From Pontederia crassipes (lineage: Eukaryota; Streptophyta; Magnoliopsida; Commelinales; Pontederiaceae): a stretch of DNA of 64,000 bases. Below are positions 1 to 12,600 of this stretch, one piece after another (the stretch's first letter is position 1; every line of letters begins with the position of its first letter). Under the pieces are notes generated by a model. The model made no database searches and was not told the origin of the DNA. It was given only the letters and a program-made list of their open reading frames with translations. Both the position numbers and the translations under genes were made by a program. The stretch is from NCBI GenBank assembly GCA_030549335.1, contig JAUKPH010000017.1, positions 8,393,501-8,457,500 of the forward strand. Reading direction: 5' to 3'.

Positions 1-525
1 CTTCGCATCCCCCCCTCTCTACACGACGGCACTAGCTGACAGAGGCTCCCCTCTAGCAATGTTCAGGCTGTGACAATTGTCCTCAGCCCTCTCTTCGTGA
101 CTTTGTTGCCGATCGAACGAGAGATCTTCGCCAACACTTCTCCATTGTCGTCGCGCCTTCGATTTGCTTCGATCCCTAGTGGAGTTGATGCCGACGATGA
201 GGCATGCAAGGGCGTGCCGAACAACGTCAAAGATCATGGAGGCTCGTCGGTGGCAATGGAGTTCGACACCCTGCTCATTTGCAATGATCCCTGAGTTGCG
301 CCGGCGAAATGCCCTGAAATGGAGATCGGCGAAATGCGATGGCCGACGACCGCTCACCACACCTGAATCCCATGCCCGAAATGCTTGAACCGCTCCTAAA
401 CCGCACTCTTGAACCGTCCTAAACCGTGCGCTCTCATCTCGTATGTCCATCTCAAATTGGACGATTTGGAGGTGTGGCCGCACAATGCTACCACAAAAGT
501 GTGGTAACACACTAGTATTCCTTAT
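1..525. other. Unrecognised GC-richer segment at window edge
   Basis: This segment is clearly richer in G and C than the AT-rich DNA that follows it. It has overlapping open frames on both strands, the longest about 163 codons on the minus strand. That translation is rich in Arg and Ser and I recognise no family in it. The block stops abruptly near 520 in a short TA-repeat run. It could be the end of a transposon or of a gene fragment that continues left of the window. I do not call a gene here. Confidence 0.3.
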
Positions 526-1080
526 ATATATATATAAAGATTGTCAATATCGCTTTTTGATGTAGGATCGAGGATCGTAAAATTTTACCCCATGAATTTT
601 TTTTAATATAAAATAATTAAAATAATATATTTATTCACAAATATTATGTTTAAATATAAGTTGATTAAACATTGACCATTATTATTTTATTTGTATTTTC
701 ACATCTAATATATATTTGTACATAATATGATATATTCTTAAAGAAATAGAATAATAATATATAATATTTTATCTTAATGAATTATAATATTTCATTAAAA
801 TTTGATATAATTTTTAGTATGCATGCAATAATGAAATTTAATTTTGATGGAAGACAATATAAGATTATATTAATAATAACATAACATTGAATTATTATAA
901 GATATTAAAGTCACAAAAGTGAGAATAGCATATATAATACAAAAAATAATTAAATAAAATTTTCTCCATGTACTTTATGCTTACTTTTAATTTTTTTTAT
1001 TCGAATAAATAATTTTGTACTAATATCGTAGGATCAAAATTATTTTCTCTTCGGATGATAATAAGATCTTACTACCTGAC
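526..1080. other. AT-rich intergenic DNA, nothing recognised
   Basis: Very AT-rich sequence with short homopolymers and no supported gene or repeat boundary. Confidence 0.5.
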
Positions 1081-1204
1081 AACCACCCATATATATGGAT
1101 TGAAGACCGTTTTGAACAAAGATGGGCTTAGTATGCAACCATCCATATATATATATATATGGATTAAAGACTGTTTTGAACAAAGGTGGGCTTGGTATGC
1201 AACC
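1081..1204. repeat. Tandem duplication of about 60 bp, two copies
   Basis: Two adjacent units share a CCATATATAT stretch, then TGGATT, then a block ending GGGCTTAGTATGCAACC in copy 1 and GGGCTTGGTATGCAACC in copy 2. The second unit is a few bases longer because its TA run has expanded. It lies just before the LINE relic and may belong to it. Confidence 0.7.
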
Positions 1205-2230
1205 TTCATAGCATCAAAACTTCCTACTTGCTAAGAGAACTCTGACTATTTTGAATGGAATTCAGGACAGCTGGATTCAGCTATGCCTTAGTAAGTATGG
1301 ACATGCATGTTCACCTGTGATCCTGCTCTAATTCAGATAACAATATAACATGGTCCTCGGATTATACTTAATACTCTCAATAAGGTTGGATTGGGCATTA
1401 GGAAGTTCATTGGAGATGGTACAAAAACAAATGTCACTGCTAACCCATGACTTTTTTGCGCTCCCGATGCTTGAAAACCTACTCATATCGCTACTGATAA
1501 TAATTTGTTAAGCATTAATATATGTGATCTTCTTGTCCATAATGTCTGGAATCTTCAAAAACTTCAGTTATATTTTGCCCTAGCTTTAATTGAGCTTATA
1601 ATTTCCATTCACATACATGATACATGCATGCCCCCATGATGATCTTTGAATTTGGGATGATGCTTCTCATGGCATTTCCTATGTTAAGTCTATTTATAAA
1701 TTTATAGAAGAGTTAGCTATCGGTTGTAGCCATGTTTAGTGGTTGGGATGGAGGAGATTATGGCACATCAAGCTCTAACAAAAGTTCACCATTTCTTATG
1801 AAAATTATTACGTCCTAAGCTTTCTACCATAGCCATGTTGCATTCCTTGGACACTTCCATTAGCCATCTTTGTGCCTTATGTGGTGGTCGTGAGAATAAA
1901 TTTGTTGAACACCACTTATTTTCTTGCCCTAGTACTGTATAATTATGGTGTTTATTCCAGCAACAAACCAGTCATCATTTCCGTTTATTCGGTCTTGGGC
2001 ATCTGACACCTATCTTGATAAGGGCGAGCATCTTACTCAACATTTGTAGGACAATATCTTAACCCTTGTTGCCTTATGTCTGTGGTGTTTATGGAAACAC
2101 AAGAATGATGTGCACTCCAACTCTTTTAGGCCATTTGTTTGTGTTATTTGTTTCTATTTGTAAGAGTTGTCAACTCTTGTAATATGGCGTTAGGAACTAC
2201 CTCATGATCCGCTACTAGTCAAGTGATCCT
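1205..2230 (+). mobile_element. L1-type LINE ORF2 3' relic
   Basis: Conceptual translation in shifting frames gives pieces typical of the C-terminal part of plant L1 ORF2. Near 1868-1930 there is a zf-RVT-like zinc cluster with the pattern CALCGG, then EHHLFSCP. Near 2065-2109 a segment reads ALCLWCLWKHKND, like the conserved block before the terminal RNase H-like region. An earlier stretch near 1390-1440 resembles the WxxGxG linker. Frames are interrupted by stops, so the copy is dead. I did not find a clear poly(A) tail or target-site duplication. Confidence 0.6.
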
Positions 2231-2451
2231 CTAAATTTTCCTAACGCATAAAAAATATTATGTTGGACATTGGATCTTTCCTACAAGATTTTGTTATTTG
2301 TACCCACTCATATAAGTAGGAACCTTAATAGTACAATGACTTTTTTTACGAAGCAAGTATGTTACTTGATTTCTAATTTCTTGGGGTGAGAGATTCATCT
2401 CCCAAACTTATCCAAATTTTGTATTATGAACATGACCATTCTCTTAACTTA

Positions 2452-2761
2452 GGCGTTATTTGACTAAGCTTATAAGTTATTTATAAGTTAGTTTAAAAAA
2501 TTTTTAATATTTGGTAATTTGAAAATACGTCTGATAAGTACATAACAAATCTACTTATAAGTAAAAATAAATAAACAGATGAAGGGTATTTTTTTCTAAA
2601 AAAATAAATCAATTAGTTGTATCATAGCTAACTAGTTATTATTAATATAAGTAATTTTATCCAAACGTATAATTCTATTTTTAAAAGTAAATTTTAACTA
2701 ATAAAATACTTATCAGCAATCTAACTTTTAGTTATTTTATATCAGTTAAGCCAAACAACCC
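2452..2761. mobile_element. Tourist-like MITE (PIF/Harbinger type)
   Basis: A 310-bp element with terminal inverted repeats. The left end reads GGCGTTATTTGACTAAGC and the reverse complement of the right end reads GGGTTGTTTGGCTTAACT. It is flanked on both sides by TTA (2449-2451 and 2762-2764), the 3-bp target duplication typical of PIF/Harbinger MITEs. The interior is AT-rich and non-coding. Confidence 0.75.
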
Positions 2762-2871
2762 TTAATCTAATGAAATTTAACTTCTTTTTAAAATATACAT
2801 AATCCCTACATTATATATCATCGCCTCTAATCCTTCGTTCATAATAAAGCTACAAAAACATACTATGTTTA

Positions 2872-2874
<3 letters not shown>

Positions 2875-2914
<40 letters not shown>
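2875..2914. repeat. (AT)n microsatellite
   Basis: An uninterrupted TA dinucleotide run of about 38-40 bases followed by a short TG run. It is likely to be length-variable. Confidence 0.95.
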
Positions 2915-2920
<6 letters not shown>

Positions 2921-5890
2921 TTAGAGGCTAAATATAAGATAATCTTTTAAAACCCACCAGCTCAAATTAAAAAAATAAAAAAGAAACAAACTTCTACATT
3001 ATAAGTGTGGTGCTCGAAAAATAAATAAATATAGACATTAAAAAATTGTGGATCCGGAGATGATTTCATGTATTAGGGAAATTAGAAGCACAGTGTCTAT
3101 TTGTTATACATGTATATCTTGATCAAATACCTCATGGACCACGTCAATATTTCATATGATATGACATATGAATTTACGTCAATGTTTAACATTGTTAATT
3201 GTTATACATTTCTTATGTCAACGCTGCGTACAAGACAAAATAAGTTCGAAATCAAAGTGTCAGACATTGGATTTGACAAAATAATAATATACACGTGATT
3301 AATTCGCATCTCTAAATTGGTGGATTAATTTATCATCACGTGAATTTGTGGATTAATCCTCGTCAAGTGAATTTATGCAACGTTTATTCATTTTATCCTT
3401 TGTTTTCATTAGATGTGTTGAATTATGTATTATGTACAAAAAATTATGAAAAAAATGAGAAAATTGAAAATAAAAATACGTAGTCGAAGTCTCCTTTTAG
3501 TATGGACTTTTATATTTTATTATTAAAATTTTATCATATTTTCTTTTATTTATAATAAAATTTCTTTTGATCGACGATCTTTTTATCATGAATATCTTTT
3601 TTGTTCATACTGATCGAAACAATTTTATCACGTTAAATTATATGTTCATTTTTTTTTCATTATCTTGAACAATTTTCGGTGTCATATTCTCAACACTTGA
3701 TAATTAAAAAAAATATTTAAACATAAATTTTGAGCGAGGAATATACATCAATTTTATTTTAAGGGATTTGGTATTGTCATGTGGAGAAACAAAATGCTCC
3801 ACCACCGTCACCAATCGTGAGAATATTTGAGAAATTTACGTCTAAGTTTTGTACCTTTTTTTCCATATTTTGCTTTATATTTTGACTTATTTGTAACCGT
3901 GGAAAAACGTTTGACATACTATTCTTCTTCTAATAACAATAGAAATATATAGCGAAAATACATTATCTTCGCATATTGATTTGTTTTTCTTAACAAAAGA
4001 AATTCCAGAGGCTTTAACTTTTTTTTTCTTTTTTCAACAATGAAATAAATGTGTATATACAGAAAAGCTCGAATCATCCCTCGTCCCTTCAGTTGGAATG
4101 AAGCACGATTTATTTTTAAGTTTCTTATATTAGATCAATAATAATAATAATAATAATATTTAAAAAATTATTAAAAAGAAAAATATTATGATCCCGAATT
4201 AGGTTGGTGGGCCAACTTGTTTTGCCGTCAAAGGCCGAGGCGTCCATTTAGGCCACATCTATTTTTCGTCCGCGTCGGCAATTAAAAAAAAAAGTTAACA
4301 AGGACGTCAGTCTCTGCAGTCTATAAAACGCTTATTTATTTTTATTTAATTGATTTCATAATTAAATTAATTATATAGTTATTAATATATATATATATAT
4401 ATCTGAGAAATTTTATAATAAAACATATTTAATGTTAAATAAATTGTAATTATTGAATTAGTCATAATCCATTTTTTTAATTTTAATTAATTTTGCTATT
4501 TAACATATACTTGAAATTAATATATAATCGGTTTTATTAATTCAGTAAATAAAATTAATATTCTACACAACCAGGGATGGAATTAGATAAGTCTATTATA
4601 TATAATAATATACCATATATTTTTCTTGAAAATATATATTAATAGACCCTCCTATTCTTATGAAATCTACATAAATATAATATATTATTGTATTTATGAG
4701 TATATATGAAAAGATTTATAGTGTAATATGTGCGTTTATGAAAAATATAACCAATAAGTTTGATTCATTTTCATAACAAATCAAACTACTTAGTTAAGTA
4801 TTTTAAAAATTAGTTACATATATTTTCATCTAACCTTTTTTAAGTTAATTCTTTGATATATATATATAGATAGATAGATATATTATATTAAATATATTTA
4901 TATTATTTTATCATAAAATTCAATTTACAGGATGAACAAGATAAAAAAATGCATGATGAATAATAAAAAAATATATTATATCTAAAACAGATAAAATCTA
5001 TAATTATAAGTTATTTTATAATATTTATTTTTTCTAGAATATTTTTCTTAATTTTATTTTTTAAAAAATAATTTCATATTTATATATGCATGCATACATA
5101 TCATATTTTCCTCTGCACTCTTTATATTTCGGTCCCTACTAACTTTTAATCTGACTAAGTCCCTGTACACAACCCATAAATAAATAAATTTAATGTTTTA
5201 CATATATATTTTTCTCATTAAAAATTAGAATATGTAATATATGGAAGCTAATTACCGTTATGTCCCCTACCGTCCACCGGAAGACGCGTAACGGTGGGCG
5301 TGTCGTTGTGACGAGGATCTCCGTCAGATGGATAAGAAACGCTCGACACGATTTAAATATGTAACTTTATCCTAACCTAAAATAATATGTAACTTATTGT
5401 ACGTGATCACTCTTAAGAATCTCACAGTTCGAAGAAATAAGAATATATCATAATCATAAATAAATGACTGTGGATATACAAGAAAAAAATTTTAAATCTA
5501 AATTAATTAAATTCTAATTTTTTCTCTCTCTCTCATATATAAATATAAACTTATAAGGTTAAAGTAAATCTAGTTTCTAAATCAGTATCTTTTATTTTAT
5601 ACGAGGATCATGTTATTTTTAATATATGATAATTATTAAATGAAGTACTCATTATATGACTAATTGTATAATAATAATAATAATGTATTAAAAAATACAC
5701 TTGAATGCCTTTCTCCCTACTTATTTCTCTCGCTATATTTAACGTTAGCAAAATTATATAAAAATATAATTTAGTTTTGTTAGCAATTTTCAAATAAGAG
5801 AGCTAATAGCATTCGATTCTTAAAATTTTGATCTTTTTCTGTTGAAATATTGAACTTATGAACATATTAAAATTTTGATAATTTTTTTAT
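2921..5890. other. AT-rich intergenic DNA
   Basis: About 3 kb of AT-rich sequence with TA microsatellites near 4388 and 4858. Two short GC-richer islands (about 4190-4330 and 5260-5345) have no coding frame. The first ends in a TATA-like CTATAAAAC near 4320, but no gene follows. No supported gene or complete transposon was found. Confidence 0.5.
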
Positions 5891-5892
5891 TA

Positions 5893-6040
5893 ATAAGGGT
5901 TGTGCCCTTAAGCGATGGATGTTAATAGTTTCATATTCGAACTCTAGAATCATCATGTTAGCCAGAGTATACTCTTATGTTCTTGTCTGAATATCAAATT
6001 AGTCAAGACGCTAATAACCTTAAAAATAAATGATTCATAA
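5893..6040 (+). mobile_element. SINE-like repeat, family 1 copy A
   Basis: A stretch with a B-box-like ATATTCGAACTCT near 5933, followed by a 3' part that reads GTCTGAATATCAAATTAG and then a run of CTAATAA. The same 3' part recurs, diverged, at about 19230-19260, also on the plus strand. Two copies of a short non-coding unit with a Pol III-like internal box suggest a tRNA-derived SINE. Boundaries are approximate and no target duplication was identified. Confidence 0.4.
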
Positions 6041-7300
6041 AGACATGATAGAAAAAAGTATATAAAAAAAAGACATATATACATATTCGGCTAAAAATAT
6101 ATGTACGGTTCATAAAGAAAAATAATCCGGTAAATTGTGAACTACATGAGCATCATTTATGTGTGTAGAATGAGTCTCCATTATTATTTATTAGTACTCG
6201 ATATGTTCTAAATTTTTATGTCATTATCACGATACTTCTTTTATTTGCCTCATCCACATCCGATTATCCTAACTACGAGGACCATTTATTATATTTTATT
6301 ATTAATTACTTATACCAGTACACCGAAAGCATTAAACAACTTAATTTAATTATTCTCTGTTTAAAGACATTCTCGACATTCCGCTCTGATGTCCCCTCTT
6401 TGAATTATTCAAATACCAACGCAAGTTGATTCAATTATTTAAATAAAAAATAACAAAAAGGTATTAATTAAGAATATATTTTCATATAGCTAGTTACGTG
6501 ATAATAATTAAATATTGATGGACAATTAAAAGTAATAATAATAAGAGTTATTTTTTTAAAACTTCTTTTTACGAACTCTTCATATTTTTAATGTTAAAAA
6601 TAATATAAAAAAACTAAAAAATACAAAAAATTTCGTCGAAAGGAGAGCATTAATATATAATAATAAATTAAAATTATTTTATATTTTTGCCTTTTTATTA
6701 TTTTTTTAGCATTCAAAGAGAAAAGAGTTATGGAAGGGTATTTTAGTCTAACAAATAAATAATAAAAATAATAAAAAAATTAATGAAATCAAATAAAAGA
6801 ATTAAAATGAAAAATGAGATAAAGCGTAGAAATATAATAAAGTAAATTCATATTTTGACATTAAACGTAAGAAAATCGTGATAAGAAAACTTTAAAGAAA
6901 TAACTATAATAATAAATATTCAAACTCGTGCTTCCTTTTATTTACTCTAATAAGTACCAAATGTGATTATGATGTGATTAAACGTGGGCATATATTGTTG
7001 GACTCATCCGCAAAAGCCATTTGGTTACTTAACTCGTTGGAGTCCGTGGAGATCTTTGGTTAGATCTCCATGTCACCAAATGGGCAATACCACTTTGCGT
7101 CACGTCGACGTAGACAATTTGGCATCCTTATCCAACTCTTATCTTTATCTGCCATCATTATTATTTATTATTACTACTGACTACTTTTTTATATCATATC
7201 CCTTTGCTCATTCTCATCCTCTTATCGCCGCATAAGTAGAAGTACCACAAGATTAAAAAAACAAAAGTATATATATAAAAACATAAGATAAAAACAAAAC
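6041..7300. other. Intergenic DNA upstream of the TSJT1-like gene
   Basis: AT-rich up to about 6960, then more mixed sequence containing GCGTCACGTCGACG (7097-7110), which holds an ACGT core of the kind bound by bZIP factors. No coding feature was found. The last few hundred bases are the probable promoter of the gene starting at 7526. Confidence 0.45.
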
Positions 7301-7308
7301 TGGTTTTG

Positions 7309-7316
7309 TATAAATA
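7309..7316 (+). promoter_or_regulatory. TATA box of the TSJT1-like gene
   Basis: TATAAATA lies about 217 bp upstream of the ATG at 7526. Transcription would then start near 7340-7350, giving a 5' leader of about 180 bases. This is a sequence match only; no transcript was seen. Confidence 0.5.
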
Positions 7317-7525
7317 CCACCAAAGATTTATCCAACCTCACATCGCATTCCAGTCCATTCTTGCATCTCTTTTGTCCATATTTCTCCACAGCAACAAGAA
7401 AGCTTTCGTTGCATTGATTTCTTCTTGGCATCATTAGATAAGATTTAGATTCATATATATAACAAGTTTAGCTGATCAGAAACTGCTGGTAGCAATAGTG
7501 GTAGAAGAAGAAGAGTAGAAGAAGA

Positions 7526-8600
7526 ATGTTGGCGATATTTCACAAGACCTTGGCGCACCCGCCGCAGGAGCTGAACAGCCCCGAAGCGGCGGCGGCGGGC
7601 GGCATGCCGCCGAAGCCCGGGGCGCGCTTCCGGCAGCCGAAGAACCCCGACGAGATCCTGAAGGACTTCCACGCCGCACACCCCGGCAACGCCTTCTCCG
7701 CCTCGTTCAGCGGCGGCGCCGCCCTCGCCTGCGTCGGCCCCCACGCCCCGCGGACCTCCTTCCACCAGAGGTACTGTGTTGCAGTCGCTACTTACTGGTC
7801 CATTCTATCCACGGTGAAAGTGTTGTTATGTTCATGTTCTTGTGTGTACACGCGCGCATGTGCAGGTTGTTCTGCAGCCTCGACGAGGTGTACTGCATGT
7901 TCTACGGGAGCCTGGACAACCTGAGCTCGCTCATCAGGGACTACGGACTCTGCGGCAGGTCGGCCAACGAGGCGCTGCTGGTCATCGAGGCCTACCGCAC
8001 GCTGCGCGACCGGGGGCCCTACCCGGCCGACCAGGTCGTCAAGGCCCTCAGCGGCACCTTCGCCTTCGTCGTCTACGACAACAGCAGCGGGTCCATCTTC
8101 GCCGCTCTGGTTAGTACTCAGTCGACTAGCGATTCTACACCTCTTGCTCCTGCGACGAGAGGATTAACTTGTGTTTGTTCTTTGCCGCTCTTGTTGTCGC
8201 GATGGAACAGAGCGCTGATGGGGGCATACCGATGTACTGGGGCATTGCCGCGGATGGATCCGTCGTGATCTGCGACGACATGGAAATCATCAAAGGCAGC
8301 TGCGGCAAATCCTATGCACCATTCCCCACTGGTAACTGATAAAGCACTTCTTGCTGGATCTTGTAATGGAGCAAATCTTATCATATGCTCATGCTGTCTG
8401 ATTCTGCAGGGTGCATGTTCCACAGCGAGGGAGGGCTGAGGAGCTTCGAGCATCCCATGAACAGGATGAAGGCAATGCCGAGGGTGGACAGCGAGGGGGT
8501 TATGTGCGGTTCCAACTTCAAGGTCGACGACTATTCCAAGATCAACTCCATGCCTCGGGTAGGCAGCGCGGCCAACTGGAGCTCGTGGGATAACTGCTGA
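7526..8600 (+). CDS. TSJT1: Stem-specific TSJT1 / aluminium-induced protein (DUF3700)
   Basis: Four exons, 7526-7770, 7866-8109, 8211-8331 and 8410-8600, all with GT/AG borders and compatible phases. They sum to 801 bases, 266 residues plus stop. The protein begins MLAIFHKTLAHPP and carries the two signatures of this plant family: YGL (residues 108-110) and LRDR (128-131). It ends in the conserved WSSWDNC-type tail. The family has a class II glutamine-amidotransferase-like (Ntn) fold and is annotated as aluminium-, auxin- or stress-induced; its biochemical reaction is not established. Length is normal for the family. The first exons are very GC-rich, as is common in monocots. It converges with the clathrin light chain gene. 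Confidence 0.93.
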
Positions 8601-9666
8601 AGATTTCTTATTCTGTGAACAAAAGAGAACCGAAAAAAAAGGCACTTTGAGAGCCTTATCTTGCTTTTACTTTGATTTCCATGATAGCTTTCTTCGTGTT
8701 TGGTTAAGATTTATAATTCCTACAGTGTGTTTAGTGGGAGGCAATGTCTCCTGTCATGTAATGTATCAATAACTGGTGCTAAGCTTTCATTTGTGGAATC
8801 GATCTCATGTCAAACATCATGAATCATTTTGAAACGTGAACGCCAGGTTGATTTGGGATGGAGACTTGGGAGCTCCATTAAGGCAATTACTTTGATATTT
8901 AAAAAGCTCCAAGATAAATGCAGCAAGAGCTTACCATTAACTATATCGGAAGGTTGCACAGACTTGTATGATCCATTCCATTAGCTCTAACAAACAACAA
9001 GGATCTGATACACACGCACGCACACAAAAAGAAAGAAGAAGTGTTCTCGGTTGCGTTTTGTTCACATTGTGCAGCAACAACTTTCTTTACAACAAATCTC
9101 ACCTCCACCGTCGATCACTTTTTAAGTAACAGCTGCTGATCAGATTTTGCAGGCCACACAACCCTTGCATTGACATGATATGCTCCAAAAGATGCTTTCG
9201 GAATATATTATGCCTCTAGAGTCGGCAACACAAGGAATCTGTACAAGTCACGTGTTTTGCTAGAACGAGAAATATTTAGCTTAAACGAATGTACTGCGCG
9301 AAAACATTTCTGTTTGCTAAAACTTTGATCACGTCTTAAACATGAAACTAGAATAAATACTTCAGTATCCCAATATTCCTGTTGATTGGAGCTAATCACA
9401 AACCAAACGACCATTTTATCAGTTTAATAAAAACAAGACATTTTATCAGAAGAACCCGAAGATACAGCTACACTGGTCATCACCTCTAAAAGGTTTTTGA
9501 GCTAAAAGATTTCGAGGGTAATTTTTCACTTACATGACTGACCCAATATTTATTAGGCAAAAGTGGCAAGCAATAGGCCCCCTCTACCCTAAAGCACACA
9601 TCTATCTAAACTTCAGCAACCCCAGCTTATCTTAAGTTCTTTCTCCGACTAAATTTCAATTGATCT
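8601..9666. other. Convergent intergenic space with two 3' UTRs
   Basis: About 1.07 kb separate the stop codons of the TSJT1-like gene (+) and the clathrin light chain gene (-). The left part should hold the 3' UTR of the former; a weak polyadenylation-like ATCAATAAC lies near 8765. The right part should hold the 3' UTR of the latter. I see no other gene. Confidence 0.6.
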
Positions 9667-12600
9667 TCATTTCCCTGCCTGGACTTCAGTAGGAGCTGAG
9701 GCGGCTTTTTCATTGGTTGAGGAGGTACCAGCTGTGGGCTCCTTAGAGCTTACAGGTTCTTTAGCAGTGGGAGCTGCACCAGGAGCGGGGGGTGGAGGGG
9801 GCGACTTCATGTGAGGAGGGAGATTATGCTTCAGTTTCAATAATATCTGGCGCATCCTTGAGAGATCAGTTGGTTTGCCAGGCTTTGGTCCCTGAATGAC
9901 AACAATGGATGGCTTCTTCTCCTGGTCCTTCTTTCCTCTCTTCTTCTCAATGTTTGGCACCTCATGTGGGATCAGCTCGGCGATGGCTTTCCAGTACTGT
10001 TTGTCCACATTGGCATGGAACTTTTCTTGGTTGGCAAGGAAAAGCTGGGCAACAAAATTTGTAACAGTTTGATCATATAAGCAATTAGTCAAGTGTTAAA
10101 AGGAATAAGAAGAATAGGTGGTAAGACCCAAGTAATACCTTTTCTCGTTCTCTGTTCTGTGTCTTGTTGGTTTCAGAGTTTAGCTTTCTTTTCTCATAGA
10201 AGGATTTCTTGTATTCATCAGCTTCAACAATTATTTGGTTGCGCAGCTCCTTTTCCGTTCTTTCTTTCTCCTCGAGAAGGATGGCATTTTGTCTGCATGA
10301 ATTGTTCATATCAAAACAAAATTCAATGAAGAATTCAGAGAAAATATTGTAAAATATATTTGGAAATATGGATACATGAATCTATCCTACTATGATAATC
10401 CCTTATCCATAAGAAAACAACTACAAAAGTGTCATTAATTTGAGTGCCCATTAATTTATCATGACCATGCAGATTCTATTTAATCATTGAACATCTCGTT
10501 TTCTCCCATGATGTATCAAGAAGGAACAATAAGGCTCCATTTGTTTCGATGACAAAAAATCACAAAGAAAAGAATTCTTAAGAAAGTAAATTCTTGGAAT
10601 GTGATTTAGTTTCATGTGTTTCATATATGATTTGAAAAATAGACTTGAAAATGTAAAAGATGACTATATCGTGAGAGGAAAATAATTTCTCATTTGAAAA
10701 GGCGAAAATCATTTTTCAAGTTTTAACCTACCTTTTCAGTCAACAAGGAAATATATCCCAGCTATCAATATACTTAATGGTACCAAAGAGCAGAAAGTCA
10801 GGAAATCATTTTTTTTCAGAAAAATGTTTTATCAAAACAAACAGAGCCAAGATATGTCAAAGCCCTACATTTCAGTTTGATGTCATGTCCCTAAGGACAA
10901 ATCTGTATACCACAAAATCAATAAAACCACCAGAACCTTATAAAAAAATGTAATAACTAAAAGCCACACAACAACGTTTCAAATACAGATTGTCTCTCTC
11001 ATTAAAAAAATTCTTAAGCTTCTACTTGGAGGACATTTTTAGTGTTTCATGTAAATAAAAGTGAAAATAGAATACAAAATCGTAAAGGAAAGCTAAGTTA
11101 AATGAATGAATAACATGCATGTTATCTCAAATCTTTACAATAACAGACATATATTGCAAGCAAATATCATACTGTTTCAGCAAAAGCATTATTAACATGA
11201 ATAAATATGAATGTATAAATAATGCTATAAAGAACTGCAACAAACAATGCCTGCTCACAGCATACGCAATAAGGAATTGGTGCGAGATGCAAATGACCTA
11301 AGCCATTGATGTTGCGGCATAGGTACACAAAACATTTTGTTTCAGATTCTAGAAGTTTCATGTATTATCAGCCACAGGTTTCCATGCCTACAGTGGCCCT
11401 GTTAATACATATATACATTTTTTTTGAAACAAATACATATATACATATATAGGCGTGAAACTAATGAAGTGAAACATAAGTCAAGCCAGTTTCCAACTGC
11501 TCATTTTTTGTGATCCTCAGCTACTTTTTTTTTTGGGGAAAGGCTCAGTTACTATGTTTCAGGTGTCAGAACTTCCACACTATCTAGTGCAAATAAGTGA
11601 TACTGCATAGCTAGCTAATAATGTAAAAGGTGAATGATAAATAATTCAAAGAAAAAGTGAACAGAAGAACAAAATTAATATCACCGGACTTTAATATGGC
11701 AATGTTAAATTCATGACACTCTGATTTTTCTAAAGGCATGACCAACCAATTACTGTAGTCATGCCATGTCAGGAAGTCGCCACCGTACCAGATGCAGTAT
11801 AATTGATGAAATGTTATTTGGTGTGGCCAGCATGCATAACCAACAAAGGTAGAGCGCTAGAAGGAACCAAGACAGTGCAGTGCATCTACCAAAAAGAAGA
11901 GCGAAGGGATCATACAGTCTTGTTAATGGTGAATCAAGTGGGAACTTTTGAGTTGGAAATAATCGGCAACATTGATTGACTTTTTGGGTTTGTCTTACTC
12001 CTAAGCAGCAAATGTAACTAGAAAATATGGCTAGAATGGCTTATTTTGTATAAGCCATCGTGAATTTCACTCCAGAGTTTAATCCTGTAATGGTTAACAG
12101 AGCAGAGTTTCATAACCTAACAAAGGAATGCCTCGAGTTGACCAACTTTTTGAACATGTATTGACTAATATCATTAATGACAGAAGAAAAGTGGATTGCC
12201 AAGTAACTCATGTTGCGAATGTCGATGTACCCGGTTTCTAGTCACTCAAACCCACCATGATATAACAATAAATTATGCAATTTAACATCTGATCAATAAG
12301 AACCAAGAATAATCATAGGTCATGGAGTACAATTTTAACCTAGAACTTGAACAAAAACACATGAATGCAATAGAAGATTTTCCTGGAGGTGTCAGTCACA
12401 TTTTTTTTCTGAAAGTATCAATCACATTATTTGCTAGCTAGTTCAGTGACTGAAGTTGGCAACTGGGCACCAACAGTGGCCTACAGCTAATACATAATAT
12501 AAAAATAAAATAAATAAACTATCCAAATAGCACGACCCGCTAGTTGGTTCTTTTAGGAAGTAAAAGGAAGATCAAGCAAAGGAAAATACACAGAAAATCA

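Noticed and set aside
19-510. 163-codon open frame on the minus strand
   Set aside because: No recognisable domain, low-complexity Arg/Ser-rich translation, and the opposite strand is equally open. Open frames of this size occur by chance in GC-richer DNA.
4190-4330. GC-richer island ending in a TATA-like CTATAAAAC
   Set aside because: Promoter-like in composition, but no coding exon follows within several kilobases.
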